Below, piece by piece: positions 20,682-31,699 of a stretch of 64,000 nt of DNA; the first letter of the stretch is position 1, and each line of letters starts with the position of its first letter. The stretch covers positions 102,756,965 through 102,820,964 of the forward strand of contig NC_091001.1 in assembly GCF_041146395.1 (NCBI RefSeq), given 5' to 3'. Both the position numbers and the translations under genes were made by a program. Source of the stretch: Eulemur rufifrons (Eukaryota; Chordata; Mammalia; Primates; Lemuridae). The notes beneath the pieces are model-generated. The model made no database searches. It saw only the letters and a list, made by a program, of their open reading frames with translations, and was not told the DNA's origin.

Positions 20682-21978
20682 AAAACTCTGGGAAATCAGT
20701 TGATCTTTGACAAGGTAGACAAAAACATACACTAAGGAAAAGACATCCTACTCAATAAAAGGTGCCAGAAAAATTGGATAGCCACATGCAAAAGAATGAT
20801 CCCTATCCCTCACTATATACAAAAATTAAGATAGATCAAAGACTTAAACATAAGATCTAAATTAATAATTATAGAAGAAAACTTAGCAAAAACTTTTCTG
20901 AACATTAGCCTAAGTGAATTCATGACTTAGACCCCAAAAGCAACAAAAACAAAAATAAATGAATGGGACCTAATTAAACTAAAAAGTTCCTGTATAACAA
21001 AAGAAATAATGAACAGAGTAAATAGATAAGCTACAGAATGGAAAAAAATATTTGCAAACTATACATCTGACAAAGGACTAATATCTAGAATCTATAAGGA
21101 ACCCAAACAAATCAGCAAGAAAAAAGCAAATAATCCCATTAAAAAGTTGGCAAATGACAGGAACAGACATTTTTCAAAAGAAGATATACAAATGGCCCAC
21201 AAACATATGAAAAAAATGCTCAACATCACTAATCATCAGGGAAAGACAAATTAAAACAATGAGATACAGCCTTACCCCTGTCAGAATGGTCATTATTAAA
21301 AGTCATAAAACAATAAATGCTGGCACAGATACAGTGAAAAGGGAACACTTATATACTGTTGGTAGGAATGTAAATTAGTATGACCTCTATGGAAAACAGT
21401 ATAGAGAGTCCCAAAGAATTAAAAGTAGACCTACCATTCGACCCAGCAATCCCACTACTGGGCATCTACCCAAAGGAAAAGAAGTCATTTTATCAAAAAG
21501 ACACCTGCACTCATATGCTCACTGCAGCACAATTCGTAATTGCAAAGATATGGAATCAACCTAAGTGCCCATGAACCAAGCAGTGGTATATATACCATGG
21601 AATACTACATAGCTATAAAAAACTATTCAGTCATAAAAATGGATGAAATAATATCTTTTACAGCAATTTGTATGGAAATGGGGGCCATTATCCTAAGTGA
21701 AGTAACGCAGGAACAGAAAATTGACAGGGAGGAGCTAAGCTGTGGGTTCACAGGGACACGTAGAGTGGCACACCGGACATTGAAACTCAGAAGAGGGGCA
21801 GTTGGGAGGGCAATGAAGGAAGAACTATGTATTGGGTGCAATGTATACTATTCTGGTGATGAGTACCTAAAAACCCAGACATCACCTCTATGCAATCCAT
21901 CTATGTAACCAAAACCAACTTGTATCCTTAAATCTATCAAAATAAAAAAAATATGTTAAAAAAAAAAACCTCTGGGAA
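20682..21978 (+). mobile_element. 5'-truncated L1 (ORF2 3' end, 3' UTR, A tail) with target duplication
   Basis: The element covers about 20695-21964. Late ORF2 text is readable, for example the conserved [14 protein letters not shown] peptide encoded near 21440-21480, followed by a WNQPKCP peptide near 21550. A 3' UTR with GGTGATGAGTACCTAAAAAC near 21856 follows, then an A-rich tail to about 21964. AAAACTCTGGGAA (20682-20694) and a near copy AAAACCTCTGGGAA (about 21965-21978) flank it. ORF2 is broken by stops, so the copy is dead. Confidence 0.85.
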
Positions 21979-22469
21979 TTTTTTTTTAATTTGGGAAATA
22001 AATGTATTATGTGTACATTTGTATAATGACTATTCCAAAAAATGCATCCCAGTATAGCCAGAATTATTTTTGGTATCGAGAACCCAGACACCAAACCCCT
22101 ATTAACCCTGACTAATACATGACAGAAATAAGCCTGGGCACAGAGGACTTTGGAGGAGCATTGGTCCAGTTTCCACAAATGTTAGGCGAGGAAGAAGAGG
22201 AGGAGGAGAAAGCATTGGTGGAGATAGCATGTTCTGTGCCAACAGGAAGCCAGAGGAGGCGTGGACTTTATGGAACCCTGGAGATCATCCTGTTCAGTGT
22301 GCTCCTTGCATCATGGATGGGACACTATGGTGTCGTGAAATCTACGGGGGTAGAATGTTTTGAGGAGGGTTTGTTAGCAGCATCAGGTGCTCAGTTCCTA
22401 GAGAGGTAGGTTGGTGTAGGGTGAGAAGGATTTAAAAGTTTCAGAGAGGCCCGGCAGTTTGGGGGCAGG
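21979..22469. other. No recognised feature
   Basis: Single-copy DNA containing a short GAGGAAGAAGAGGAGGAGG purine run (near 22188-22207). The open frame 22119-22409 owes its Glu run to this and has no domain. Confidence 0.4.
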
Positions 22470-22620
22470 AGAGGGGCTGGAATATACCCTGAGACACATT
22501 ACTTAATCCTGAGCCTTAGTTTCCTTCTTTATAAAACAGTCATAATATCACCTGTCACACAGGCTCCTGAGATGATCAAATGATCCAAAACCCCTGTGAA
22601 TAGCAAATCATTAGACTGGG
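22470..22620 (+). mobile_element. MIR SINE fragment
   Basis: CCTGAGCCTTAGTTTCCTTC near 22507, TTATAAAACAGTCATAATAT near 22530 and CAGGCTCCTGAGATGATCAA near 22559 follow the sense MIR core and 3' part. Confidence 0.7.
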
Positions 22621-22624
22621 AGTA

Positions 22625-23176
22625 TAGTAGCACCCCCCCTTATCCATGGGGGATACTTCCAAGACCCTCAGTAGATACCTGAAACTATGGAGAGTACTGA
22701 ACCCTAAATATACTATGCACAAACTTCTTTTTCCTTCTTCACAATCTCATAAGTAGATTTGTTCTTACCATAGATCTTAGCAACCTTAGCATACAATTTT
22801 TTTCCTATTAAGTTGAGAGCTTTTACCTTTTCTTCAGCATATCCGAATTGCCAGCATTACTAGTCTTACACTTTGGGCAATTATTAAGTAAAATAAGAGT
22901 GACTTGAACACCAGCACTGGGTGATCAGATTACCGAGAGGTCTACTAAGAGACTAACAGGTAGGGAGCATAGACAATGTGGGGACACTGGACAAAAAAAG
23001 GATTCTGTCCCCAGTGGGATAGAGCAGGACTGCGCGAGATTTCATCACACTACTCAGAATAGTGGACAATTTAAAATTTAGGAATAAAGTTTATTTCTGG
23101 AATTTTCTATTTAATATTTTCAGACTGTAGTAACTGGAACTGCAGAAAGCAAACCCTCAGATAAAGGGGTCTACTG
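22625..23176. mobile_element. Tigger-like DNA transposon, about 552 bp, with TA target duplications
   Basis: Left end TAGTAGCACCCCCCTTATCC and right end, in reverse complement, CAGTAGACCCCTTTATCTGA are inverted copies. TA dinucleotides lie directly outside both ends (22623-22624 and 23177-23178), as required for Tc1/mariner-Tigger elements. Just inside, the left arm continues ATGGGGGATACTTCCAAGACC, here with the usual CCTGAAACTATGGA, and the right arm carries GGAACTGCAGAAAGCAAACC. No transposase frame is present, so it is non-autonomous. Confidence 0.8.
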
Positions 23177-23337
23177 TATTAGAAGGCATGAACAGAGCAG
23201 GTGTGTGTCAGTCACAGCTGCAGGCACAGCTGATTCCCTGGGCCACCGTGGGGATAGTCAGTTAATTGGCCCCAGGGGTGACCCAGCACGGTTTGACCTA
23301 CTTTAGCCCCCTGTGCCTCTGGATGAAATCAGCTGCT
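23177..23337. other. No recognised feature
   Basis: Short single-copy spacer. Confidence 0.45.
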
Positions 23338-23385
23338 TTTGTTTGTTTGTTTGCTTGCTTGCTTGCTTGCTTGCTTGCTTTATAA
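23338..23385 (+). repeat. (TTTG)n-(CTTG)n compound microsatellite
   Basis: Three TTTG units are followed by about seven perfect TTGC units. The pure stretch suggests recent expansion. Confidence 0.9.
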
Positions 23386-24109
23386 AACTGAAGCAGTTTG
23401 AAAGCATTGAGAATAGAAAGAAACAAACTGTGTGTATTTTTATGTGATAGAATTCTTCACCAGGTTTAAAGCAAGATGGCTGAGTCATGCTCAGTCAAGG
23501 GGACATTCCAGAGACACAAGCACATGAACACACAACTCAGAGTGACATCCACTCCCTGGCAGAATCACTCCCCAGCTGCACCCCATGCCCTTTGCCACCC
23601 CAAAGCTGCAGATTAAAAGGTGGTTGTTTCAAAGATGGAGCAGCAAGCCCAGTATCAAAGGCCCAGTCCACGGAGGGTGAGGAGGCAGCCACCGGACCAT
23701 TGAGAATCTGCACTTCTTAGAATGGGCTCCCATTCTGCTCAGAAGGCTTAGTCAAGAGTGTAATTAACTTGCCAGGTGACCTTGAGCAAAAATCACTTCT
23801 CCTTTGTAAGCTCATCTGTGGTGACAGTGGGCTCCAACCCAGCCCAGGATGTTAGGACCGCACACTCCTCTGGTAACTGTCCCTTGGGCATGTTCTGTCT
23901 CCTCTGGGATCCCAGCCCTGGCATTTGTGCAAGGGCCAAGTTCTGGTTTATTTTGTCCACAAATGTTATCTAAACTCTTCAGAGACCAGGCTATGGCACG
24001 CCAGGTCAACCCATTCTGTCAATTTGACACCAAAAATGTCTCTCCATCTGTCCCTTTCTCTCTATCTCTACTGCCACTTACACAGTCTGGGCAGCAGCAT
24101 CTCTCTCCT
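23386..24109. other. No recognised feature
   Basis: Single-copy DNA. Several overlapping open frames (23487-24224 plus, 23812-24009 minus) share the same bases and show no domain. Confidence 0.4.
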
Positions 24110-24400
24110 CAACCACAGCATCACCTCCCATTTGGCTTCTCTGCCTCCAGGCTCACTCTTTCCAATCCATTCTCTACATGAGCATCCAGAGGGATATTTC
24201 TGGAACAGAAATTTAATTATGTAATTTTCCTGCTTAAAAGCAACATATGAATAACTATTAACTACAAGGTCAAGTCCAAGCACACCATCCATTACCCTCC
24301 ATGAGTTAGTCTAATTCTCCAGGCTCCCCTTCTATGTTGTACTCACTATGCCTTAGGCTCTGGCCATCTTTAATTTTTCACCATTCTCAAACAAGAAAGA
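24110..24400 (+). mobile_element. L2 LINE 3' region
   Basis: Diverged match to the L2 segment just before the tail: TTTCCTGCTTAAAAGCAACA near 24226, ACTACAAGGTCAAGTCCAAG near 24261, CACTATGCCTTAGGCTCTGG near 24345. These correspond to the L2 passage beginning with low-copy AAACC-type codons. Confidence 0.6.
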
Positions 24401-24626
24401 GGACTTACCTACTGATCCCTCTGGCTCAAATGAGCTAATAAACAACATTTTACACAGCAGAGCAAACTTCTATCTTTCCATACCCACTAGTTCCAGAAGT
24501 CTAATACTGGAGGCCACACTACTGCTGTTAGCAAGACAGTCACCAGTCTAAGTCAAGTGTTTGTCCCACTGCTATACATGACACATAATCAGAAGTCAAT
24601 GAACCCATTGCCTTCTCATTAATTAA

Positions 24627-25300
24627 TCACAGAACATGATACAAATGCAGTTCTACCAAAGTCCATTGTTCCTGGACTCTTCTCTTGTGCTTGGATGAAA
24701 TTTCATCTTTATAGAACAAATTCGTTAGATTCAAAGTCCAAATATTTCCTAACAGCAGTTGTATTTCTTCAAAGATAGGGAAGTTAGATCCGCTGCAATG
24801 AATTCTCACATGCACGTCTTCAATATCAAATGCCTCATTGCATGCACCATAAATGAGCTCCCCCCAAACCCACTTTTTCTTTAACAGACTTATCTTGAAA
24901 TTTATTATGCAAAAGATTCCATCTTTGGTACAGTCTTTGTCTCGTGTTACACTGTAGAAAGAGCAGTGAGCAATTTCAGGACTGCACTTAACCTCTGTGA
25001 GATGCTGATCTGTGGGAGTGTCTGTCCCATAGAAAGAAAAAACATTTGCCTCATTTTCAAGGAAATCATTTCCAATGAACTTCCCCAGTGCCAATTTTGC
25101 CATCTTGTCCAAACTCCCCTCAGTAGAGTGTCAGATCTCAATACAGACAAAGCTGTCCAGCCAGGCTCTCTTGCAGCCAAGTCCAGAGCCTTAGAAAAAG
25201 ATGACAGCTGCTGCACCTCACTGGGAAAAGAGGCCATCTCACCATAGGCTGGACTGCAGGTCTCCAGGAAGCTCAGACTGAAGAATCTCCAGCCAGACAC
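24627..25300 (-). pseudogene. Possible protein-coding relic, unidentified (low support)
   Basis: A 161-residue antisense open frame (25112 to 24627) is preceded, in another frame, by about 60 readable residues (25300 to about 25115). The reading therefore runs from one frame to the other near 25110. The composition is protein-like: balanced, not low-complexity, with several cysteines (SPEIAHCSF near 24970, ACNEAFD near 24835). No family is recognised, and no initiation context, splice pattern or poly-A tail is seen. It lies outside any repeat I can name. Chance open frames of this size occur in 64 kb, so the call is tentative. Confidence 0.2.
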
Positions 25301-25354
25301 AAGGTCCGACAGAATGCAGTGTGGGAGAGGGTCTCAGCAAAGCTGGCAACTTCA

Positions 25355-25535
25355 AGTTACACTTGCAGCACAAGCCTTTCAACCCAAATTACCTTTAATT
25401 TGGGGCCACTTAATGCCTTTCATCAACCTCCATTGTCTTGGTTTAACAAATGGAATCATAAATTATGCAATCGACAGCAATTGCACTTATTTGCAATTAG
25501 AATTCACCAGTGCTCTGCCTATGAATAATTAATAT
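25355..25535. promoter_or_regulatory. Candidate conserved non-coding element
   Basis: About 180 bases without repeats, rich in homeobox-type and other factor-like motifs: CCATTGTC (SOX-like) near 25430, TAAATTATGCAATCG near 25460, AGCAATTGCACTTATTTGC near 25477, CAATTAGAATTC near 25493 and AATTAATATTAGG near 25527. This density resembles developmental enhancers, but conservation cannot be seen from one sequence. Confidence 0.25.
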
Positions 25536-26344
25536 TAGGATAACCTTGATGGAGCAAGTGTACTTTGGAGGGGTATACTGAATATTTAGGAAGTCTCCAT
25601 TTGTGATCTCCAATTTGGGTTGAAATGATTGCTGGTATATCTCTCCAAATAGCATTCAACCCAGCAAGGAAACAGTGTTTTAAGCTAGAAATAAGAACCA
25701 AGGCATATAAAATTCCAAGGGTTTATTTGTGTGTGTAGTGCTGAAAGAATAGCAAACAAAAGTATCATATTCTTGTGACCATCTGCTGAATACAAACTCA
25801 CTATGTGATTCTGGACCAGTTTGGAGGAGCTATCTTTGGGATCAAGTCTTCCCTATCTATTATAATAAAGTGAGAATGTAGGAAGCTGTGACTCTTAAGT
25901 TCCATTCTGGATTTTAAATTTTGGAGATACTCAGAATTTTTAACTTTAGTTCATGAGTCCCCCAGGGATCTATAGATAGAACTATATTTCAATATAATTA
26001 TTCTTGGCCAACCTAATGTTTTATGTTATATATTTATAAACATTATTCTATGAAAGGATTCATTGCCTCCACCAGAGCACTGAACAGATCCGTGGCACAA
26101 AACAGGTGAAAAGTCCCAGACAGAATGACATATATGCACCAAACACAAATGTAATCTTGGTCCAAACTAAGAGAAAATATGGGAGACAAATGATAAATCC
26201 TCAAATAGCAATACTGGGAAGGACTTTTTCAATTGTCCATGCAGCCTCCCAACCTCCTCACCTCCAGAGTGGGAATTCCTCCGCAGCCTACCTGGCAGGC
26301 TGAGAGGCCCATTCACAACCACTTCATGTGATTAAACCAACAAC
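25536..26344. other. No recognised feature
   Basis: AT-rich single-copy sequence; nothing recognised. Confidence 0.4.
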
Positions 26345-26475
26345 CCGATAAGGTGGGCACATCACTATTCCAATTCTACAGGTGAAACTGACCCTTGAAG
26401 AGTGAGTGACTTGCCCAAAGCCTAGAACCAAAGTCTCTTGACTCCAAATCCTTGCACTATCACTTTGCCATGTTA
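26345..26475 (-). mobile_element. MIR SINE, antisense
   Basis: CCAATTCTACAGGTGAAACT near 26370, AGTGAGTGACTTGCCCAAAG near 26401, ACCAAAGTCTCTTGACTCC near 26427: antisense MIR core and tRNA-like half. Confidence 0.7.
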
Positions 26476-26985
26476 GTTATCACCTTGAATACAATATGAA
26501 ATAAAAATTCATTAACAACATCCTGGCATGTGACTTATAATAGTAGAAAAATTAAACTGAATCTAAATGTGCTAGAGTGGGGGAGGTGGCGAATTCTCCC
26601 CTTCATGGGAAAATAGCCAAAAATGACTTGTTTTCCAGGCAGAAGACAGAAATTGGCAAAAATCACCCCCTTGGTCTCCATCTGAGGTAGGAATGCATGG
26701 TTGAAAGCCTGGGGCCACCAGAACCAAACGTAGTGTAATAGCTGAGTCGCTATCTTCTACAGACGCAAAAGAAATGCTTTGATTCTCAGAATTTCTGTGT
26801 TATGTTTACAAAATGAAGTCTTGGCCAGAACTTTTAATTTATAAGGAAGTGAATTTTAAAGTTTAGTTTCTTGCTGAACTCATAACCTGTGACTTAAAGG
26901 ACCAGCTCCTGAGAACTGAATGGATTTTGTCATCCATAGAACATTCCAACTCAAGGCACAGGAGAATTGAATTCGACAACGTAGT
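26476..26985. other. No recognised feature
   Basis: Single-copy DNA with no recognised element. Confidence 0.4.
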
Positions 26986-27570
26986 GGTTGCCTATTACTG
27001 AACAGCAAGTATGTGCCACACACTGAGCTTAGCACCCTGAAAGGATAGTGAAACTCATGGGCCAGGATGGAAACAAACACATAAAAAAATAATGGCAACA
27101 CAAGACATAACGTGCCAAGCCATAATGCAGGAACACGCCAAGGAAACAGAGAGATTCATTTTGACTGGTAAAATATATGAAGGATTCATGGATTTGGGAC
27201 CTGGGAAATGTCCCTCAAATATATCCCCTTCCCTCCCTCTCCACCACCAAGTGAGGAATAAAAAGAGGTATAGATGCATTGGAGACAGCAGGCATGTCCC
27301 TGAGAGATGGGAGGTATAAATGAGGAAGCGAGTTGCAGACCCAAAGAGATGGATGGGCTAAGTCAAAAAGGACCCAGGACAGCAAGAGAAGGAGTTTGAA
27401 CCATACCTCATTGTTGACAAGGAGCCAATCAACATTTTAAGTAGAAGACTTACAAAATCTGATTTTTTAGAAAAACCGCTTTTGCTGCTGGGGACTGGGG
27501 AGGGTGGAAGGGCTGAGGAATTAGAAGCACAGAGGCCAGTAATGAACAAAGCTCGTGCAACGTGCTAAGA
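26986..27570 (-). mobile_element. L2 LINE 3' region, antisense
   Basis: Starts like a reversed L2 tail (CAAGTATGTGCCACACACTG near 27005). It continues through CAAGAGAAGGAGTTTGAACC near 27381 and AAAATCTGATTTTTTAGAAA near 27453, then GGACTGGGGAGGGTGGAAGG. The open frames in it carry no conserved reverse-transcriptase motif. The middle (about 27070-27290) is too diverged to follow with confidence. Confidence 0.55.
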
Positions 27571-28234
27571 GCCTGGCGTTCACCAGTGTCAAGGAGATTG
27601 TCAGAGAATCCATATACTGAGTCCAAAGCCACCTCCTGATGACTTGAATGAAGGTCTTTTTCCAAGATTTTGTTCAACCAGCGAAAGAGAAAGCTAACAT
27701 TTTGTTGAGTTATACCTGATACTCCTTGCATAGATCCTTAATATGGAAGAAAAATGCAAACCATAAAGTAGACAATTGAGTCAATCATCTGGAAATCTCA
27801 ATGCCCCAAATATTTCTAATATTAATATGGCTATTTCATCTGGAAAATGGATTTTAACCTGAAGTACATATGGCATGTCTTAATCCCCAGTGGAGCCAAT
27901 CCTGTTTCATCATTCTGTGGAAATACCTAAGTCACGCTACTCAGCCTTTAATTTCCCACTGCCCCCAATATGAAAGAGTCAGGCAGAGGGTAAGAGTTTA
28001 TGGGGTGGGGAGGAATGGCCATCTGAACACTTAATAGTTGTCCATTGCTCAAGCAGTCATCCAGCACCCTCCCTGCTACCCACCTGCCTGGAGAAGGAAG
28101 GACTGATGAGGTGAAGCTGTTACTTGCCCTGCTTGAGAGGATTTCACATCTGGCACAGTGTGGGATCGGTGACAATGTAAAAAGAGATTGAGACATCTTT
28201 ACTTCACCCTTTCCATTCATGCACTCTGCTTAGA
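27571..28234. other. No recognised feature
   Basis: Single-copy DNA; nothing recognised. Confidence 0.4.
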
Positions 28235-28330
28235 CATTCATTCTGTTCCAGGCAGAGTAGCAGTCTCTGGGAATAAAAATGAATGCACAAAGGAATGAAG
28301 GACTGAATGAACAAATGAAAGAAGGAACAA
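28235..28330 (-). mobile_element. Possible L2 tail fragment, antisense
   Basis: CATTCATTCTGTTCCAGGCA near 28236 followed by TCTCTGGGAATAAAAATGAA resembles the reversed L2 end. A run of GAATGAA-type units follows. Confidence 0.35.
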
Positions 28331-28419
28331 AACTATCCACGTTTCATGCTGAGTATGTTTTTCTTTGATTCCTTTACCATGCTATTACAAATGGAGTAAA
28401 TCTCTGACGAATCCGAGGA

Positions 28420-28605
28420 AGGGATGCAGAGACATCTCCAGCTGTGTGGTCTTAGATAAGCAACCTCGGAATCTCCATTTTCTCATCTGTGAAATAGAGA
28501 TTAAAAAAAACTTTCCTGCTCCCCTCACTAAGGTTATTGGAAAGACAAAATGAGATCATTATACAACAAAATTCTTTGTAATCTCTAAAATACAGCATAT
28601 GATAC
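28420..28605 (+). mobile_element. MIR SINE fragment
   Basis: GTGTGGTCTTAGATAAGCAA near 28444, TCCATTTTCTCATCTGTGAA near 28474, AAGGTTATTGGAAAGACAAA near 28531: sense MIR core. Confidence 0.75.
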
Positions 28606-28609
28606 TATT

Positions 28610-28900
28610 ATAATAAGGGAAGCATCTCAAAGTTTAATTTGTAACCACTGAAGGTAATTTAAGTTAGAGGTTTGATGTTCGCCTTGTATTCTTTGAAGTG
28701 TCAGTTGATTAAATTAATAATGTAAACAAGATGAGGGAGGGGGAGGAAGCATTTAAGCCACTTAATTGTTTTTAACCACAATTGGTGTGCTAATTATGGA
28801 TCTCATTTGGCTATTCACCAAAGCAAGGTCGTTAAGGACAATGTTATTCATCTTGGTCTAGGTAGCTTGCATATTTCAAAGAAATGACACTGAATTTCTT
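28610..28900. promoter_or_regulatory. Candidate conserved non-coding element
   Basis: Repeat-free segment with clustered homeodomain-type sites: TTGATTAAATTAATAATG near 28706, CACTTAATTGTTTTTAACC near 28759, CACAATTGGTGTGCTAATTA near 28778. A forkhead-like GTAAACAAG lies near 28722. Enhancer function is inferred from motif density only. Confidence 0.25.
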
Positions 28901-29409
28901 GTAAAAATAGACTGTAATTCCAATTTTTTTTTTGTTTTATTTTAGGTTGCCTTGTTCACCCAAGATCCCTCATCCCTTACCTCCACAAGGGTAGACTAGT
29001 GAGGTTTGGCAGGGGGAACTTCAGAAATGAAGACAGGTGACCAGCTATCCATGGACTCTACAAAGAGAACTATCTGAGCCTGGGGGAGTACAAGTAGGGA
29101 TTCCAGGGCCTGAAATCTTCAGCTGAGCAAAAATTTCCCTTGGGAGTAGAATAAGATGGCAGTGGCAAAATGGCAGGATCCGCTTTTTAAAAGACAGGGA
29201 GAAAACAAAAAACTAACAACTACTCAGCCTCTGGGAGCCCAGCACTGGGTTCTCCCCATATGGAGAATGGGGACTCATTGCCTCCCTCCAAGGCCCTTCT
29301 AACCACTGTGACCCTGGCACCCAGCCCCTGGGGCCTAGCTGAAATCACAGCCAGCAGCATGGAGGGCTCGTTCTCCTGCTCTGCCCCTTCCTGCACTGCG
29401 GGGTGCACT
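28901..29409. other. No recognised feature
   Basis: Single-copy DNA. An antisense 70-residue and a sense 79-residue open frame overlap at about 29220-29499 and neither has a domain. Confidence 0.4.
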
Positions 29410-29640
29410 GGCCAATTCCATGTGAGTGGCATTTTACAGATTGTGAAGCACTTGCCCTACATTCTCTCATTTGATTCTGACCACAAGCCTGTGAGGTAGG
29501 TATTATTAGCCCCATTTTATGGAGGAGTAAACATAAAGGTCAGAAAAATTAAATGGTTTGTCATAATTTCATAGCTATTAGTAGAACCATACATCGTTCT
29601 GCCTCTGAGCCTGCCTCCATCCACTGTCCTCGATCTTCAG
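29410..29640 (-). mobile_element. MIR SINE, antisense
   Basis: CTACATTCTCTCATTTGATT near 29458, AGCCTGTGAGGTAGGTATTA near 29486, AGCCCCATTTTATGGAGGAG near 29509, TTCTGCCTCTGAGCCTGCC near 29597: long, well-ordered antisense MIR. Confidence 0.8.
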
Positions 29641-30011
29641 GGTCATTAGCCTCTCCACTCTACTATTTCCTCCATGCGCTTATCCTATAAATAGATTCAA
29701 TTTTCTCTGTCTCTTTAACCTTTTCAAAGCACTGCTAGATTATTACTTGATATACCTTTCCTACAGTGTTCTATATTTATTTACATCCCATTTCTTTTCT
29801 ATAAAGGTTGATGATGTCTTGTAATGACAAAACAAAGAAGCCCAATGACATTACTATGGAATGAAGAAATTAGAGCTAAAGCAAATATCTATAACTTTTA
29901 TAATTATAACTTGCTATCAATTAAATGAAGCACACTCCCTCTCCATTGATACATATGCAAACATACATACAAACACACATTTATTTCAATATGCATATTT
30001 GTATATACTAT
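29641..30011. other. No recognised feature
   Basis: AT-rich single-copy DNA with a short ACATACATAC stretch (about 29961-29978). Confidence 0.4.
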
Positions 30012-30507
30012 TGGGACTCAAAAACCTATACCCCCAAATATGGTGAGTTGAGATGCCGTACTGAGGAAGGAGGCACAAGGTCTTTCTGACCTTGCCCCCT
30101 TTTCTCCCAAAGCACAGGCTTTTATCTGCCTAAGATCTAGATCCAACAAGAACAATGACTTTTTTCTTCCCCTCCCTGTAAGACCAAGAATGTAACCACA
30201 CCAGAACAGACCCTTTCACCATCAAAGGGAACAATTTACAAGTAATCTCTGTCCCCAGATCCATCCATTCTCCCTAGTAATCCTTTATGGGCCCTCCACA
30301 GAATTCCTCTTCTACCCTCCCATGACCTCTTTTGCCACTATAGTATAGAAGATTCTGAACCCTGTTGAGGTGTGGGTAATCACTCTGTGGTTCTCCCCAT
30401 ATATATACGTTAAATAAATTTGCATGCCTTGTTTCTAATTAATCAGCCTTTTGCAAGTTGATTTTTCAGTGAACTTTCAGAGGGGGAGGGAGAAGCCTTC
30501 CTTGGCA
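30012..30507 (+). mobile_element. Solo LTR, class I (gammaretrovirus-like) type
   Basis: About 500 bases with a TG start and a CA end. It has a TATA-like ATATATATAC near 30399, an AATAAA signal near 30414 just before a GCATGCCTTGTTTC stretch, and the typical LTR downstream passage TTTTGCAAGTTGATTTTTCA near 30450 followed by GAACTTTCAGAGGGGGAGGG. No gag, pol or env text follows, so it is a solo LTR. Target duplications are not convincing at these ends. The CpG-poor but still well-preserved text suggests a middle-aged, lineage-restricted insertion. Confidence 0.6.
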
Positions 30508-30769
30508 CTTCTACAAAATATACACATATATTTCAATATGTCTGTCTGTAGGACAGTTAGGTCTCTATATAATTTGATACTGAGCTTCCTGGGAGTCAAG
30601 GCCAAGATAAAGCAGGGTAAATTTCCCAAGTTTCACTATAGAAATGGAGAGAGCTGATTAGCAACTTGGTGGAAATAAATTATTTCCAAGTATTAAGTTC
30701 TGCAAGATATTTCTCACATCATGTCATATATACTGATTCTCCCCAGAGTATCCTGTGAGATAATAAGAA
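30508..30769. other. No recognised feature
   Basis: AT-rich single-copy DNA after the LTR. Confidence 0.4.
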
Positions 30770-31245
30770 ACTCTTGATATTTTGGTAATGGAACTCATTT
30801 GCATGGGTTCCAAGACACGTGTGCATTTGAAGAAATGCTGCCCTATATCTAAGCATCAACTCTTCATCTTCCTTTCCTCTCAGGGAGATTCAGAACCTTT
30901 CAGTACCTCTTGATCTCATTATTTCCCAGTACCTCGGAAAATTTGGCAATATTCTGATGGAAATCAATTTAATCAAATTTAAATGATTAAAAGAAAAAAT
31001 CAGCAGATTTGAATTTAAAACTCCTAACATATGGCTTTTAAAAAAATGTTTTACAGATATTATACTAATTAGAAATGCATTTATTTATAGAGAATGAGGA
31101 TTATATTGTCATTTCAAACTTTAATAGGTATCCATTTCTTTCAATAAATGCAGTTTCCTATAAAGAATCTAATGATCACCTTTTAACATTACTTTAATGC
31201 AGATGTATGATACATCTAAGCAAGAGTAATTAAAAGATCGTAAAT
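30770..31245. promoter_or_regulatory. Candidate conserved non-coding element
   Basis: A perfect octamer (POU-type) ATTTGCAT lies near 30798. The segment that follows is repeat-free and AT-rich with CAATTTAATCAAATTTAAAT near 30965, TACTAATTAGAAATGCATTT near 31062 and GAGTAATTAAAAGATCG near 31225. No repeat was recognised across about 450 bases, unusual for this window. Confidence 0.25.
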
Positions 31246-31699
31246 TCAGAAACTGGTGGTTTAAATTCACTTTTAGTGCAAAGGATACTTCTTGGTTGGC
31301 TTAGTAAACCAGAAGCTTCTATCACAGATAGCAGAGATATACATGGGTGTGTAGGCTGATCTTAAAACTTTTTGGAACAATTGAAGAGTTTTTACAAACA
31401 CATAGTATTGGAATGCTGTAGTATTTTGATTTTCTCAAGTATATTAATGTTCCCACAAAGGCAGAATATGATATTGAAAAAAAGCCCATTATCATCCTGG
31501 ATGTCAAACACAGAGAGAATCCAAATCTGCACATGTGTCTCTTTTCTTTCCTGATGCAGACATTTGAACTTTGATTACAACTGAGAGGGGATGCCTCAAT
31601 TATCCAGGGGAAAGGATTTCTAGAGACCCTGTGTTCTTCAATTTTCTCATACAAGTAGATGTGTTTTATGAGAAACAGGCTGGTAAAATGGAAAAAATC
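31246..31699. other. No gene recognised
   Basis: A 128-residue antisense open frame (31322-31708) covers this segment. It is rich in Ile, Leu, Phe, Ser and Cys as expected from AT-rich antisense DNA, and lacks a domain. No repeat was recognised. Confidence 0.35.

Noticed and set aside
23338..23385. Regular repeats considered as a CRISPR array
   Set aside because: These are simple tetranucleotide repeats without spacers in a mammalian genome.
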